Source: Erythroxylum novogranatense (Eukaryota; Streptophyta; Magnoliopsida; Malpighiales; Erythroxylaceae). From it: a DNA stretch of 64,000 nt. Shown piece by piece: positions 23,965 through 35,373 of this stretch. A model generated the notes under the pieces. That model made no database searches and was not told the DNA's origin. It saw nothing but the letters and a program-made list of their open reading frames with translations. A program made the position numbers and the translations under genes. The stretch is taken from the NCBI GenBank assembly GCA_029891385.1, contig CM057233.1, positions 29,742,540 to 29,806,539 on the forward strand, read 5' to 3'. Position 1 is the first letter of the stretch, and every line of letters begins with the position of its first letter.

Positions 23965-25473
23965 AGGGTAGGTCGAGCTACTGATATTAAATAAGCGTTG
24001 CATAGGAGGCATATCATGAATTAGGTTACTTTTATTTTAAATTTTATGTTAATTTTATTTTCATATTTAGTATTTATTTTTATTTTATTACTTTTATCCC
24101 TTTTCTTTTTATTTTGCAAGGATGTTAGTTTAATATTGGATGGATCAAAAATAAAATAATTGTAATATTCTGGAAAGTATCACAAACTTCCTCACTTATT
24201 ATATTTACTTAAACTGTGCACATTGAGGACAATGTACAACTTTATGTGTAGGGAAGAGGCTAAACATTTTCCTAACTTTCTTAAGCCTATTATATTCTCT
24301 GTTATTAAATTTTATTAACTGATATTTTGAATTAATTAAAATTTATCCATCAATACTTTACTTCATTATTAAATATTGATTTGAATTAGTATGCGAAAGG
24401 ATAATAGTTAGAATAAAATGACTTTTATAAGTCATATTTTTAGTAATCATTGAGATAGTCAAATTAAATAAAAATTGCATACTATTTACACATGTTAACT
24501 CATCCTTTTTGTGAGCTTTTGATCCTAAGAACAAATTTTGAAAAAAATTTAAGCTCTTTTATTCCTTTCACAGGTTTTATCATGCATAGTTGGATTATTT
24601 TAAAACCTGTTTCTATTATACATATTGAGACAATGTTTGTTAAATTAGAACCATGGATGTGATAAAGACATTTAGATTCAACAGTTTGTTTTAGCCTGTT
24701 TCTTTGATAATTACCTTACCTAAAATTTATCTTTATAAATAGCCAAGTTAAGTCTCTTTCATTGATTATAACAAATCAATAACCTTTATTTACCCTATTT
24801 TTCTTTGAAGCCTTTTTATTATTTTGAACCCTGAAGGTTATTCACACTATTTTGTTTTTATGAAACTTGAAAATTTGAAAATTCCATTATTTCTTTAATT
24901 GTGGTATTGAATGGTTGGAAAATTATTGTGACTTGAAATTAAAAAATAGCATAAAAATAAAATAAGAAAATATATAATACCATTGGTTTTATAATGAATG
25001 GATTTATGTGTATTGTGAACAAGTTTCATGTAATGTCTCTTTTTGTACATTTTTTTCAATTCACCCTTTTTATGATCCCAATCATATCATACCTAAGCCC
25101 GATTACAAACCTTATAAAGGCCTTTTTATTTTTGTTTTTAGTTTATACATAAGTGGTGGAGATATGACTATATTGAAAGCCTATAGTAAGAGTTCTAATA
25201 TGCATTGATTGAAAGTTTGATATTTTTCATCCTAAACACTTAAGTGCATTTTTTGATTTCAATGAGATTATCAATGTGATTACTATTAATATTGACTAAG
25301 GAATGTAATTTTAGGATAACTTGACTTTAATTGTATGTTAATTTGATTCAATATGACAGGATGATTTATGGCAAGAATAGAAAGATCAAGATTAATGAAG
25401 GTTGGATTTATAAGATTTATAATTTTGATTATGGTTTTCTTCAGGACAAGCAAATACTTAATGTGTGGATGTT
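23965..25473 (+). other. Non-coding interior of LARD-like element
   Basis: AT-rich, no gene seen. At 24221-24256 the phrase TTGAGGACAATGTACAAC followed by a purine run resembles a second polypurine-type tract; the tract adjoining the 3' LTR is at 25462-25473. Confidence 0.5.
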
Positions 25474-26818
25474 TGATAGATGCATATTAGACCATATCTA
25501 TACACCCATTTTTGATTTATTTTGTTATTTTGTTATATAATTGGTACTTAATTCATTCCAAGTGCATTTATAGATTATAATTTCCTTCATAGACCAAATG
25601 GAGACAAATTTGACTGAAATCATAGCATAAATAAAAGATTTGAAGCAATTAGGAGATACGCGGTCGTGTATATAGCTGTGTAAGTTTTTCAGAATATGTA
25701 AAATCACAATTTTAAGTGTTTTTTTTTCAAATACATGGTTTAATACACGACTGTGTACTAGATCGTGTATGTCCAAAAAAAACCCTAGAAATTGCTATGA
25801 AAGGATGTGAGCATAGGCAAATTGAGGGAGGAAACTTTTGGAGACAATTCCAGACATAGAGAACGTCCAAAAGGGACAATATTTATCCAGAGTAATCGAA
25901 AACATGAAAAAATCATCAAAAGATCCAATAGATTACAACATCCTTGAACTTGTAAGAAAATTCGATAGAAGAGAAAGGAAGACTTATAATTATGAACTCA
26001 ATTTTTAAAATCATTTTTCTTCCAATTTATGCTTGATTTCATTTTCTATTATATGTAACTAAATCTTTAGTGTTTAGGTGAGACAAACCCTAGCTTATAT
26101 GATAACATTTTTTATTCTTTTACTTAATGCAATTGTTTTGATTGATCTATTGTGATTCAATTATGCGCTTAATATGTGTTCTAATAGATCCAAAATATTA
26201 GTACATAATTTGATTTCATAAGATAGAAATTAAGAAATTACGTGTATGAATATAGAAATTGAGAAATTCTATTTATGAATAAATCGATGGAATTGAAAAG
26301 AGTTAATTGCAAACCTAAAGACAAATCAACATAAATCCTTTAAATTAAGATCAAACCTTATAGCTAAATTTACAAATCGGTAAAGCAATCTTAGTACATT
26401 TAATCAATAATATTGATTGATACTTCTAAGATTAGTTATTAGTCTCAAGTGAGTTATTAGCATACAATAGGAACTTTTATGGTCCAATAGTCAATAAAAC
26501 AATTGCATAATAAAAGATTAATTATTTAATGCTTTTAAGGGGATTCATTAACTAGAAACTAATTGCTAATATTGATTATTTTCTAAGTGATTTCTTTCTT
26601 TTCTGTGTTCAATATTGTTGCTTATTTTTTTAATCAATAATTTTATTTTCTTAATTAAAATCCAAAATCCAATTAGTAGGCTAGATAATAAGCGAAAGGT
26701 AATTACTAATAATCACTATCTTCATAAGATTGACACATACTTGTCAGTACTAGCTGCAACTATGTTGTGAATTTGTGACTACTTCAAGATTTTCCTTAAT
26801 TATAGAAAAGTCCAATCA
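25474..26818 (+). repeat. 3' LTR of LARD-like element
   Basis: See the 5' LTR. Both ends of this copy can be set by the alignment; it ends near TCCAATCA and is followed by GAGAC. Confidence 0.75.
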
Positions 26819-27366
26819 GAGACATGAGAATAAAGTAGGTGGGAGATGAGAGCAACAAGTGGAGGCAAACAAGAGATAGCAACATGAAAGAGAGCTAGGG
26901 TAACAGAGATAGAATTTTGGGTTTTCATCCACACAAAATAACATTGCCTTGCGTCACGAGGAGTTTAAACTTTAAGCCAGACTAATTCATGAAGCCTGAG
27001 TTTGATTTTGCCCTATATTCATCGAGCACCTTCTTAGCACTAATCCCATATTATTTTAGTGTCAAAATGTGACTGTAAATGATAAAGCTAAAGGATATTT
27101 TAGGTTGTCCAGAATTGCTTACACTTCCATTATATTGACAAATTTGTGCATAAATCATGATGTCTAATGTTTATTGAATGTCGTCTAAGCACACCTTCAC
27201 TAAGCTACCAAAGACCATTTACAAAAAAATCAATAATAGTTAATGTTCCTTAGTAGGCATGCCACCATTATGCCATACCTTATTGGCTAGAAACAAATAA
27301 GGGTCAATAATTATTTTACCAATTTTGAGTGAAGTATAGGGGCTCATAGATCTCCCCTACTCAAGA
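26819..27366. other. Unassigned sequence
   Basis: No coding sequence, RNA gene or terminal repeat recognised. Confidence 0.4.
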
Positions 27367-27707
27367 TTTTGAAACCCGGACCGAACATCGAATCGGAGGC
27401 CTTATTGGTCACCGGTTCGATCTGTTCGTCGGTTCAACCATCTGTTGAATCGGTGTGACATCATAATTATGTAATAATTATATATAATATTAGTAATATT
27501 TAAAAAAATAGAAAAATATACCAAATAATATAAAAATATTAAAAATAAAAAAATTTATTAAAACAAGTTTGATCGGTCAATTGATCGGTTTTTACAGATT
27601 CTCACTGGTTCAATTGGGGACCGATTTTTACGGGTTCCCCGGACTGGATAGCCGACCGGTCATCGGTCGAACTGGTCGAACAGGCTGGTTCGGTCCTGGT
27701 TTCAAAA
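27367..27707. mobile_element. MITE with 20 bp terminal inverted repeats
   Basis: 341 bp. Left end TTTTGAAACCCGGACCGAAC; right end is its reverse complement with one mismatch (19 of 20). Subterminal CGGTTCGA / GATCGGT-type repeats surround an AT-rich middle. No clear target duplication at the junctions. The apparent reading frame at 27569-27976 starts inside it and is not a gene. Confidence 0.7.
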
Positions 27708-28289
27708 CAATGCCCCCACCTAAAGAAGTCGATGTCCTTGTTTATAGATTTTCAAGATATGCTTTTATTTTGTCTCTAAATTGTCACAAGTATCTTTCTC
27801 CTATGTTGATTTTGCTACATCCTTCTTTTAATTTCCATGACATAAAAAATTATGTCTGTCAATTCTTCTTATGTTATCCCAATATCGTTGAACTATTTTT
27901 CACCTTTTTAGGATCATGTTTAGACTTACTCCTTTCTGGTTCTTGGCTATCTTTAAGAACCTACACAAAAAGGTAACATAGAAGGTGGATTAAAATTTTA
28001 ACCTTTCTTATAGCTTTACATATTATACCATATGACTGAATTTCTCTAAAACTTCAAAGCAAGCATCATGCTTAGGTGCCAATCTCCTAAAAGTTCTTTT
28101 TTCTCACATTAAATCCTAGTGGTTATCGATGATGATCGACATACCTATTTTTTGGTAAATGAATGCTAAATTACGATAGATGAAACTATAACACCATTAC
28201 AATGAGTTCAAAAACAAAAATGGAGGCTATTCTTTGTTACAAAACATAACCGAAAAATTAGTAAGACAGACATATCAAAACGTAAACTT
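27708..28289. other. Unassigned sequence downstream of the LINE 3' end
   Basis: AT-rich. It may contain the 3' UTR of the minus-strand LINE. No clear poly(A) tail (poly-T on this strand) was found. Confidence 0.35.
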
Positions 28290-29132
28290 CCGTAAGTATT
28301 ACAATTGCCATTGTCGCTTCATGTCAGTAGTAAGGGACTGTATGCACCTTTGGAAAAAATGGTAGCTCGAATGAGGTTGATAGTTTTATCTGCTAGTTTG
28401 CATTTCTCTTCGGTTGCATCAGTGAATCTATGTCTATTCCTTTTTTTCCAAATGCAATATATAGATAGTTCGAAGGCACAAGAGAACAAAGTTGCATTTG
28501 GAGCTCCTTTCCTTGATTTGGAAATTACCCACTGCAATACAAACTCCCAGTCATAGTGGCCGGATTGTGCCAGAAGCAAGTGCATAATACGACTCTAAAT
28601 GGCTTCAAAATAAATATACTGAAAGAAAAGACCATCTCGATATTCAGCAGCCAAGTTACACAGAACACATAGATCATCAATAGTACTGTGTCAATGATTC
28701 AGTGTTAGGAGGTCGATCTTGATAGTTAACCATATTATGAAAGCTGTTTTAGGGCTGATGGTATTATGCCATAAAGGGGAATACCACGGGATAACCATAG
28801 CAGAATGAGTAAAGAGATTATAGCATGATTTGTTAGACAAAACAACCATCTGCTGTGAGCTTCCCAGTTATACGATCCTCCTCAACTCTATTAAGCAGGT
28901 TCGGGAAGTGAGTCATAAATGGTGTGGAGCCTCGAAAATTCATGTGCCATTCACCGCCAAAATTGGCTGCAAGGGCATAAACCAACACCGTTATTCAACA
29001 AAGAAAAACTTTGAGATGTATGGGTAGTTTGTCGCACAACCATTGAAAATCTGGAGATGAAATGAGTGGATTGATGTCTAGCCAATTATCAAACCACACA
29101 GATGTTGTTTCCCATTTTCGATTATATGTTAT
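28290..29132 (-). pseudogene. LINE (L1-type) piece 3: C-terminal zf-RVT region
   Basis: Minus-strand reading with stops and frameshifts. Starts with RKWETTSVWFDNWLD (29120-29076), the usual GDG..TSVWFDNW block after the LINE RT. It continues through a zf-RVT-like domain, LWHNTISPKTAFIIWLTIK and DDLCVLC (about 28775-28650), to the terminal YCIWKKRNRHRF block (about 28465-28430). These are the standard C-terminal features of plant L1 ORF2. It is the 3'-most of three pieces; the others are at 49215-49514 and 55822-56071. Confidence 0.8.
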
Positions 29133-30001
29133 TGTGATAATAATCATGATAATCTCCATTAATCTATGCCCAGAATCAACATGAAGGCAAGAAGAATAGA
29201 AGACAAGCAGTGAAATGTGTGTGTCTGAAGGAAAATGTAAAAGAAAGAACATGGAGAATGTTTCTCGAAACATCCGTGAGCTAAACTAAAGCCTAAATCA
29301 CGTGGAGACAAAAGAGCAAGTACATGTCTGAAGAGTTTATCTTAAAATACACATCAAAGCTCTGTCGTTTCATTCAAGTACCCAAAGAAGCTAACATGGA
29401 ACACTACCAGTATTACATGAGTCTAAAGGCACTACAATGTCATGCATTACTAAAGCTTAAGATGACCACCAAAACGCAGCACTTCAGAAGCAACTAAAAG
29501 GAGAGTCACTTAAAGACCCACGTGATAGACACATGGAGGAGACTAGATGTAAATAAAGACATCCAAATGCATCACCTTCTTCAGCTGTATAAAAACAAGG
29601 AAAGAGGCTTAAGACAACATCGGAACATATATAGAAAATTAAGTCTTCAATTCACTTGGTTATCTTCTATCTTTGAGAATGAAAAATTCAGTGTGAGGGA
29701 AAAAGAGATCAAAGAGTGCTAGAGTACCAACCTGTTTTGGGTACTAGTGAGTTTGAGAGGCTCTTGTTGCAGGTGTTCAAGGAACACTCAATATTTGTAT
29801 ATTCTTCCTCACTTTCTTCTGCTTTAGTGAAATTTTCTACACCACTATTAAGTGGGAACCTTAGATGTAAGTAGCTTTGTGTTATCGAACCAAGTAAATC
29901 TGCCTTGTTTATTTTCTGCAATTGATTTACATCTGCAACTTAACAAATCTTTGTCAAGTTTCTGTTTAAAGAATATCAGAATAGCAGTAGAAATCCCAAC
30001 A
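29133..30001 (+). repeat. LTR1 of tandem copia T
   Basis: 869 bp. A plausible TATA box (TATAAAAA at 29588-29595) lies about 410 bp before the LTR end. Small open frames inside recur in all three LTRs and are not genes. Confidence 0.9.
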
Positions 30002-30005
30002 TAAG

Positions 30006-30017
30006 TGGTATCAGAGC
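30006..30017 (+). promoter_or_regulatory. Primer-binding site, unit A
   Basis: TGGTATCAGAGC, full match to the usual initiator tRNA-Met site, four bases after LTR1. Confidence 0.9.
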
Positions 30018-30198
30018 AATAAGATCTCCTGGGACAATTCCTGGACACTTCAAGCAGCAAAGAAGCATCAAGAATCATCCAAGATTAGTCAGCAAAGAAG
30101 CATAATCAATCAGTCAAGATCAGTCAGTAAGTTCAGTGTCAGATACATTCAACATCAATAAGTAAGTGAAATTTTAAGTTTCTTTACATTACAGAAAT

Positions 30199-30718
30199 CA
30201 TGGTAAGTAAAGAAATGGATGTTTTTTTTCTGGTAAAGAAGACTTTACCATCTGGAAACTCCAGATGCAAGCTCTTCTTGAGTCTTATGAATGTTATGGT
30301 GCAATTGATGATGATTATGACCTTGAAAATGATCCTATTAAGAAGCTGAAAATGCAAAGACTTGTACATTGCAAGTTAATGCTTCACTTATCACCAACAG
30401 TGATAAGGAAAGTCGAATCGTAACATCGCACGTAAGCTTTGGGTCAAATTTGATGAATTGTTTGCTAAGAAGTGTCTTCCTAACAAGATGACACTTCTCC
30501 ACAACCTGCTAACTACAAAATGAATACTTCAAAGATCCTTAGATGATAACTTAGACTATTTCTTCAAGCTAGTGCAAGATTTAGAAGCTACGGTGAGAAA
30601 ATAAGTGAGGAACATCAAGTCGTAGTAATCCTAAAGTCATTACCTTCGAATTTAATGCATTCAAGAAGGTAATTAAGCATGCTAGTGGAGAAACACTTAC
30701 TGTAACCTAGATTCTCTA
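30199..30718 (+). pseudogene. Copia T unit A gag, N-terminal part
   Basis: Begins MVSKEMDV-like at 30199 and, after a frameshift at 30221-30232, reads DFTIWKLQMQALLES. It continues with frameshifts through KLWVKFDELFAKKC and NLDYFFKLVQDLEAT. Unit B keeps this segment open (33907-34093 and 43087-43342), so the breaks here are local. Many differences from unit B are CAG or CTG read as CG (30405-30435, 30595, 30647). Confidence 0.75.
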
Positions 30719-31435
30719 ATGGAAGAAATAATTGAAGTCAATCCTTTTAAGAAAGAGGCTGAAGTACTATTTGTAGAGAATAACTATGAGAATAAAGCTC
30801 ATAAGAAAAACAAAGAAGGAAAGTGGCGTATGGAAGTGATAAAGAAAAACAATCAAGAAGAGGAAAAAGAAAAGAAGAAAAAGGGTAAAGTTAAGACTTG
30901 CTTCTACTGTGATAAAGAAGGGCATTTTGTAGAGGATTGTAGGAAAAAGAAGAGGGACAAGGCAGCTGAAAGTGAAATTTCAGGTAATGTAGAAAAACCT
31001 GAAGATTCCAGTGAAGATGAAATACTAGCTGTGAGTGAGGTATGTGAGGACCTAAGTAGAGAGTGGATATTTGACTCAGGATGCACCATGCATGTCACTC
31101 CTCATAGGGACTGGTTCACTACATTTGAATCAGTCACTACCAAGGTTAAAATGGCAGATTCTGGGCAGCAAAGGATAGAGGGCATAGGAAGGGTTTCTAA
31201 GAGGATCCTAAGCAATGTCAGATTTATGCCTGGAATAAGGAGAAATCTGATTTCAGAAAGCTTGCTTGATAAGCAAGGCTTTCAGATCAGATCCAAAGAT
31301 GGACTTAGAGAAATCTTAAGGGACGGGAAAGTCATCATTAGAGGAGTGAAGAGGGGTGGCCTATACTATGTAATAGGCACAACTAAAATTAATCAAATTT
31401 CAGAAACTAGAAACCCTGAACAACAGAAATTGTAA
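30719..31435 (+). CDS. Copia T unit A gag C-terminus and protease fragment
   Basis: 238 codons. Lys/Glu-rich linker, then a CX2CX4HX4C zinc knuckle (Cys61, Cys64, His69, Cys74), an acidic spacer, and the copia protease site WIFDSGCTMHVTPH with catalytic Asp119. The C-terminal part (FMPGIRRNLISESLL, KRGGLYYVIG) is the GAG-pre-integrase lead-in. It stops where the shared pol deletion begins. This is a truncated gag-protease reading frame of a non-autonomous element, not a host gene. Confidence 0.7.
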   Translation: MEEIIEVNPFKKEAEVLFVENNYENKAHKKNKEGKWRMEVIKKNNQEEEKEKKKKGKVKTCFYCDKEGHFVEDCRKKKRDKAAESEISGNVEKPEDSSEDEILAVSEVCEDLSREWIFDSGCTMHVTPHRDWFTTFESVTTKVKMADSGQQRIEGIGRVSKRILSNVRFMPGIRRNLISESLLDKQGFQIRSKDGLREILRDGKVIIRGVKRGGLYYVIGTTKINQISETRNPEQQKL

Positions 31436-31437
31436 GG

Positions 31438-32577
31438 TTGGTTCATGCAGGCAATAATAACCTGCATCATCTCTCTAGGCAAGGTTTAATACCTAAAGAA
31501 AACACTGATCTCCAAAGTGATATTCAGGAGGATTTAGGAGCATTAAACCAATCAGCCCACCTTATTGTACCACCAGAATTTGAAGAAGATAGTGGTTCAC
31601 AATTAGAAACTGTGGAGCCTTCAGAAGGCATAGCACAATATGAAGAAAGGAGGGAAGAGGCCGAAGGTTTTGAGGGTAAGGTTCTTAAAAGTTTTTAAGA
31701 AGCTAAGGCTCAGAAGTTTCTAGGGATGGAAACTACAAGGAATAGGAGGGAATGGAAACTATGGTTGAACCAGAAAGGCTACATCCGAAAGGGTTTTGGT
31801 CAGTTCAATATGGAATTGGCAAAACCTACCCCCATTCCTATAAGCCCACATCTTCAGATGGTTGCAGACAAGTGCCCCCAATCTGAAGAAGAGAAGAAAG
31901 CCATTCTAAAATACCCCTATGATGTTGGAGATGGTAGCATCATGTATATAATGCTATGTACCAGACCTGATCTTGCTCATGCTATTAGCATTCTAAGCAA
32001 GTTCATGTCTAATCCTCGCTTAGAGCATTGGCAAGGATCAAGAATGTCTTCGATACCTTGTTGAACTCTAAGTCATGGACCTGTTTCACTAAACCTAAGC
32101 TAGCTAATAATAACAGCCTAAGCCTACATAGATGTGTAGATGCAGAATATGCAATGATAAAACACAATGAAATCAATGTTCGCATACTTTTTAACACTAG
32201 CAGAAACACAAGAAGTTGGAAGCTACAAGAACAATCGTGCATATCAATCTCAACCATAGAAGCAGAATTTTATGCAATCACGTAAGGGTTAAGGTATTAA
32301 CATGGCTAATAGGCATCCTAGCGTAAATTAAAACTAACCTAGCTACAACAAGAACTTTCACAGATAGTCAAAATGCTTTATACCGAGCACGATCCAATCT
32401 TGCATGAGAGGTCCAAGCACGCTGACATCGACTCATTCGTGAGGGACAAGCTAGTCAAGGCTTCACAACCTGAAAAGATCAAAGGTGAGTTAAACTCCTC
32501 TGATTTTGAAACTAAAATACTAACCCAAAATAAATTCATTTTTTGTAGGGATTACTCACAGATCGAAGATCCCCCAT
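31438..32577 (+). pseudogene. Copia T unit A: RT C-terminus and RNase H
   Basis: After the deletion junction the sequence carries an acidic linker and then the end of RT (WKLWLNQKGYIRKGF, YIMLCTRPDLAHAISI). The RNase H part (about 32030-32480) has frameshifts relative to unit B. The end reads HERSKHADIDSFVRDKLVKA, the normal copia RNase H terminus, followed by an intron-like segment at 32485-32548. Integrase and the YVDD-containing core of RT are absent. Confidence 0.75.
32485..32548 (+). other. Intron-like segment at the end of pol, unit A
   Basis: 64 bp. Donor AAAG|GTGAGT, branch-type TACTAAC at 32518-32524, T-run, acceptor TTTTGTAG|G. Removing it keeps the reading frame into a short tail ending at a TGA near 32614. 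The same 64 bp structure is at 47991-48054. Confidence 0.5.
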
Positions 32578-32822
32578 GATACCGAAGTCAGAATCATCAG
32601 ATCTCACAAGGGGTGAAGATTAGGGTTTCGGGATTTGGGGATTTCTTAGATTTGGGGTTTTTTGTCTAGGGTTATTTAATTTTAGCTAGGGTAGGTCAAA
32701 TAGAAGGGAAACCTCTTGAAATCTAAGAAGATTTCGACATATTTCACAAAGTTTTGGGAGAAATAGGTTTTCGGGTCTTTTGGGTTTTCACTCACAGAAG
32801 GGGGTTCTAAGCTTGGATTAAT

Positions 32823-32839
32823 GGAGAAGGAGGGAAAGA
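32823..32839 (+). promoter_or_regulatory. Polypurine tract, unit A
   Basis: GGAGAAGGAGGGAAAGA directly before LTR2. Identical tract at 48329-48345 before LTR3. Confidence 0.85.
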
Positions 32840-33708
32840 TGTGATAATAATCACGATAATCTCCATTAATCTATGCCCAGAATCAACATGAAGGCAAGAA
32901 GAATAGAAGACAAGAAGTGAAATGTGTGTGTCTGAAGGAAGATGTAAAAGAAAGAACATGGAGAATGTTTCTCGAAGCATACGTGAGCTAAACTAAAGCC
33001 TAAATCACGTGGAGACAAAAGAGCAAGTACATGTCTGAAGAGTTTATCTTAAAATACACATCAAAGCTCTGTCGTTTCATTGAAGCAGCCAGCAGTAGTT
33101 AACATGGAACACAACCGTATTACATGAGTCTAAAGGCACTACAATGTCATGCATTACTAAAGATTAAGATGACCACCCAAACGCAGCACTTCAGAAGCAA
33201 CTAAAAGGAGAGTCACTTAAAGATCCACGTGATAGGCACTTGGAGGAAACTAGATGTAAATAAAGACATCCGAATGCATCACCTTCTTCAGCTGTATAAA
33301 AACAAGGAAAGAGGCTTAAGACAACATCGGAACATATACAGAAAATTAAGTCTTCAATTCACTTGGTTATCTTCTATCTTTGAGAGTGAAAAATTCAGTG
33401 TGAGGGAAAAAGAGATCAAAGAGTGCTAGAGTACCAACCTGTTTTGGGTACTAGTGAGTTTGAGAGGCTCTTGTTGCAGGTGTTCAAGGAACACTCAATC
33501 TTTGTATCTTCTTCCTCACTTTCTTCTTCTTTAGTGAAATTTTCTACACCACTATTAAGTAGGAACCTTAGATGTAAGTAGCTTTGTGCTATCGAACCAA
33601 GTAAATCTGCCTTGTTTATTTTCTGCAATTGATTTACATCTGCAACTTAACAAATCTTTGTCAAGTTTCTGTTTAAAGAATATCAGAATAGCAGTAGAAA
33701 TCCCAACA
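32840..33708 (+). repeat. LTR2 (central, shared) of tandem copia T
   Basis: 869 bp. Acts as 3' LTR of unit A and 5' LTR of unit B. Confidence 0.9.
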
Positions 33709-33712
33709 TAAG

Positions 33713-33724
33713 TGGTATCAGAGC
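33713..33724 (+). promoter_or_regulatory. Primer-binding site, unit B
   Basis: TGGTATCAGAGC, four bases after LTR2. Confidence 0.9.
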
Positions 33725-33906
33725 AATAAGATCTCCTGGGACAATTCTTGGACACTTCAAGCAACAAAGAAGCATCAAGAATCATCCAAGATCAGTCAGC
33801 AAAGAAGCATAATCAATCAGTCAAGATCAGTCAGTAAGTTCAGTGTCAGATACATTCAACATCAGTAAGTAAGTGCAATTTTAAGTTACTTTACATTACA
33901 GAAATC

Positions 33907-34093
33907 ATGGTAGGTAAAGAAATGGATGTTTTTTCTGGTAAAGAAGACTTTACCATATGGAAACTCCAGATGCAAGCTCTTCTTGAGTCTTATGAATGTT
34001 ATGGTGCAATTGATGATGATTATGACCTTGAAAATGATCCTATTAAGAAGCTGAAAATGCAAAGACTTGTACATTGCAAGTTAATGCTTCACT
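33907..34093 (+). pseudogene. Copia T unit B gag, first piece
   Basis: Opens MVGKEMDVFSGKEDFTIWKL, the standard N-terminus of this gag family, and is open until interrupted by copia E at 34094. The frame resumes at 43087. Confidence 0.75.
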
Positions 34094-35163
34094 TGAAGTG
34101 AATCACAAGTTAATACAACACTTATAAAATGATAATAGAATGCACGAGAAGGGGGGTTGAATTGTGTATTCCCCTTTTTGAATATCTTTTTCAAATTACT
34201 TGTTAGAAATAAAAATTCTTTACAGAATTCTTATTAATCCTAATTGATCAAAACTTTTCAATGCTAAGTATATGAATAGTAAATAAAGATCAACTTTGAA
34301 ACTAAAAGTGAGATAGAGAGTGAGAGTAGTAGACACGCAGATTTATCCTGGTTCACCCCAAATCGTGGGCTACGTCCAGTCCTCAGAGTTTCTTCTGAGA
34401 TTTCACTATCTCTTAAAACTTTACAAGTATTCTTTCACGAGCCTCTTCAGGTCTCTACACCAGTATTCTTTCACACTTAGCCTCTGCAGGCTATCTGTAC
34501 AACTCTTTCTTTTCAGAAAATTATTTGAACACTTTGTTACAAAGAAGATAGCATTCACTAATTCGACTTAATCGCTTTTCACTTTGTGTAATTTTTTTTC
34601 TCAAAACAACTAACTCTGCAGTCTTCGACTTCGACTTGTATTTATAGCCTTCGTCTGTAACTGCTTCTTGATTCTTGAATCTTTAATCTTTAATCTTTAA
34701 AGAAACGGTTAATCAGTTGAGTTTTGTAACTAACTCGAACTCGACTCTTCGCTCGCTTTTCTTTTCTGCGTCTCGCTCTACTTCGCTTTGGCTCTGGCCT
34801 CAGGTTCGCTTTGCTTTGCGTCTGCGTCTGCGTCTGCTCTGCTTCGCTTTGCATCTGCGTCTGCGTCTTCTTTTCTTTCTCGCCTCAGATCTACATTTGT
34901 GTCTTTGTCTGCTTATTGTCTTGTGTCATCTCAAGGCTCGTGTTGATATTTTACTTTGACAAACTTCGCTCATGTTTGACTTGTATCAACTTCGCCTCAG
35001 ATTCGATCGATGTCTTGCAACTTCGCCTGTGTCTTTGTCTATTTATTCAAACTTCGTCTGTCTTCGGACTTCATCTGTGACTGTTTTGTTTTTCTTGTTT
35101 TTGATCTCACTATATTTGTTATACATCAAAATCATTTATATGTAAAGTCATTATGACTTAACA
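34094..35163 (-). repeat. 3' LTR of copia E
   Basis: 1070 bp. In element orientation it starts TGTTAAGTCATAATG and ends GTGATTCACTTCA. Contains TCTGCG/TTCGCT-type short repeats at about 34740-34905, which create long but spurious open frames. Confidence 0.85.
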
Positions 35164-35177
35164 ATCTCCCCCTTTTT
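35164..35177 (-). promoter_or_regulatory. Polypurine tract of copia E
   Basis: Minus strand AAAAAGGGGGAGAT, directly upstream of the 3' LTR start TGTTAAGTC. Confidence 0.85.
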
Positions 35178-35373
35178 GAATATAACAAATTACAAAAGAA
35201 AACAAAACAAAACAAAATTTACAGATGTTGCAAAATAAGACAAAAAACAAAAAACTTATCTTCTTCCTGTCTTCGTCTGTTGTGGTCACACCTTCTTCAT
35301 CTAAACATCCTCTCCTCTTATGATTATTTTCTTCTTTTCCTGCTCTCCCCCTATTTGTTATAATAAAAAATGA

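Larger units (their letters stand above)
21474..26818 (+). mobile_element. LARD-like LTR retroelement without recognisable pol
   Basis: Direct repeats 21474-22782 and 25474-26818 (about 1.31 and 1.35 kb) bound a 2.7 kb interior. Each starts TGATA(C/G)ATGCATATT and ends near AATCA. Flanking pentamers GAGAT and GAGAC match at 4 of 5 positions. Just inside the 5' LTR, TTTTTGTAACCATTGC looks like a decayed primer-binding region of the Athila/Tat type. The 3' LTR is preceded by GTGTGGATGT, a purine-rich stretch in the right place. I see no RT, integrase or RNase H, so it would rely on a partner element. Confidence 0.75.

Noticed and set aside
27569..27976. Plus-strand open frame of 135 codons
   Set aside because: Starts in the right half of the MITE and runs into unassigned sequence; no domain.
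30006..30017. tRNA gene
   Set aside because: Only the 12 bp primer-binding complement of tRNA-Met is present; no cloverleaf. No tRNA or rRNA gene was found in the window.
34717..35080. Cys-rich open frames
   Set aside because: Produced by TCTGCG-type repeats in the copia E LTR; the same in 42605-42930.
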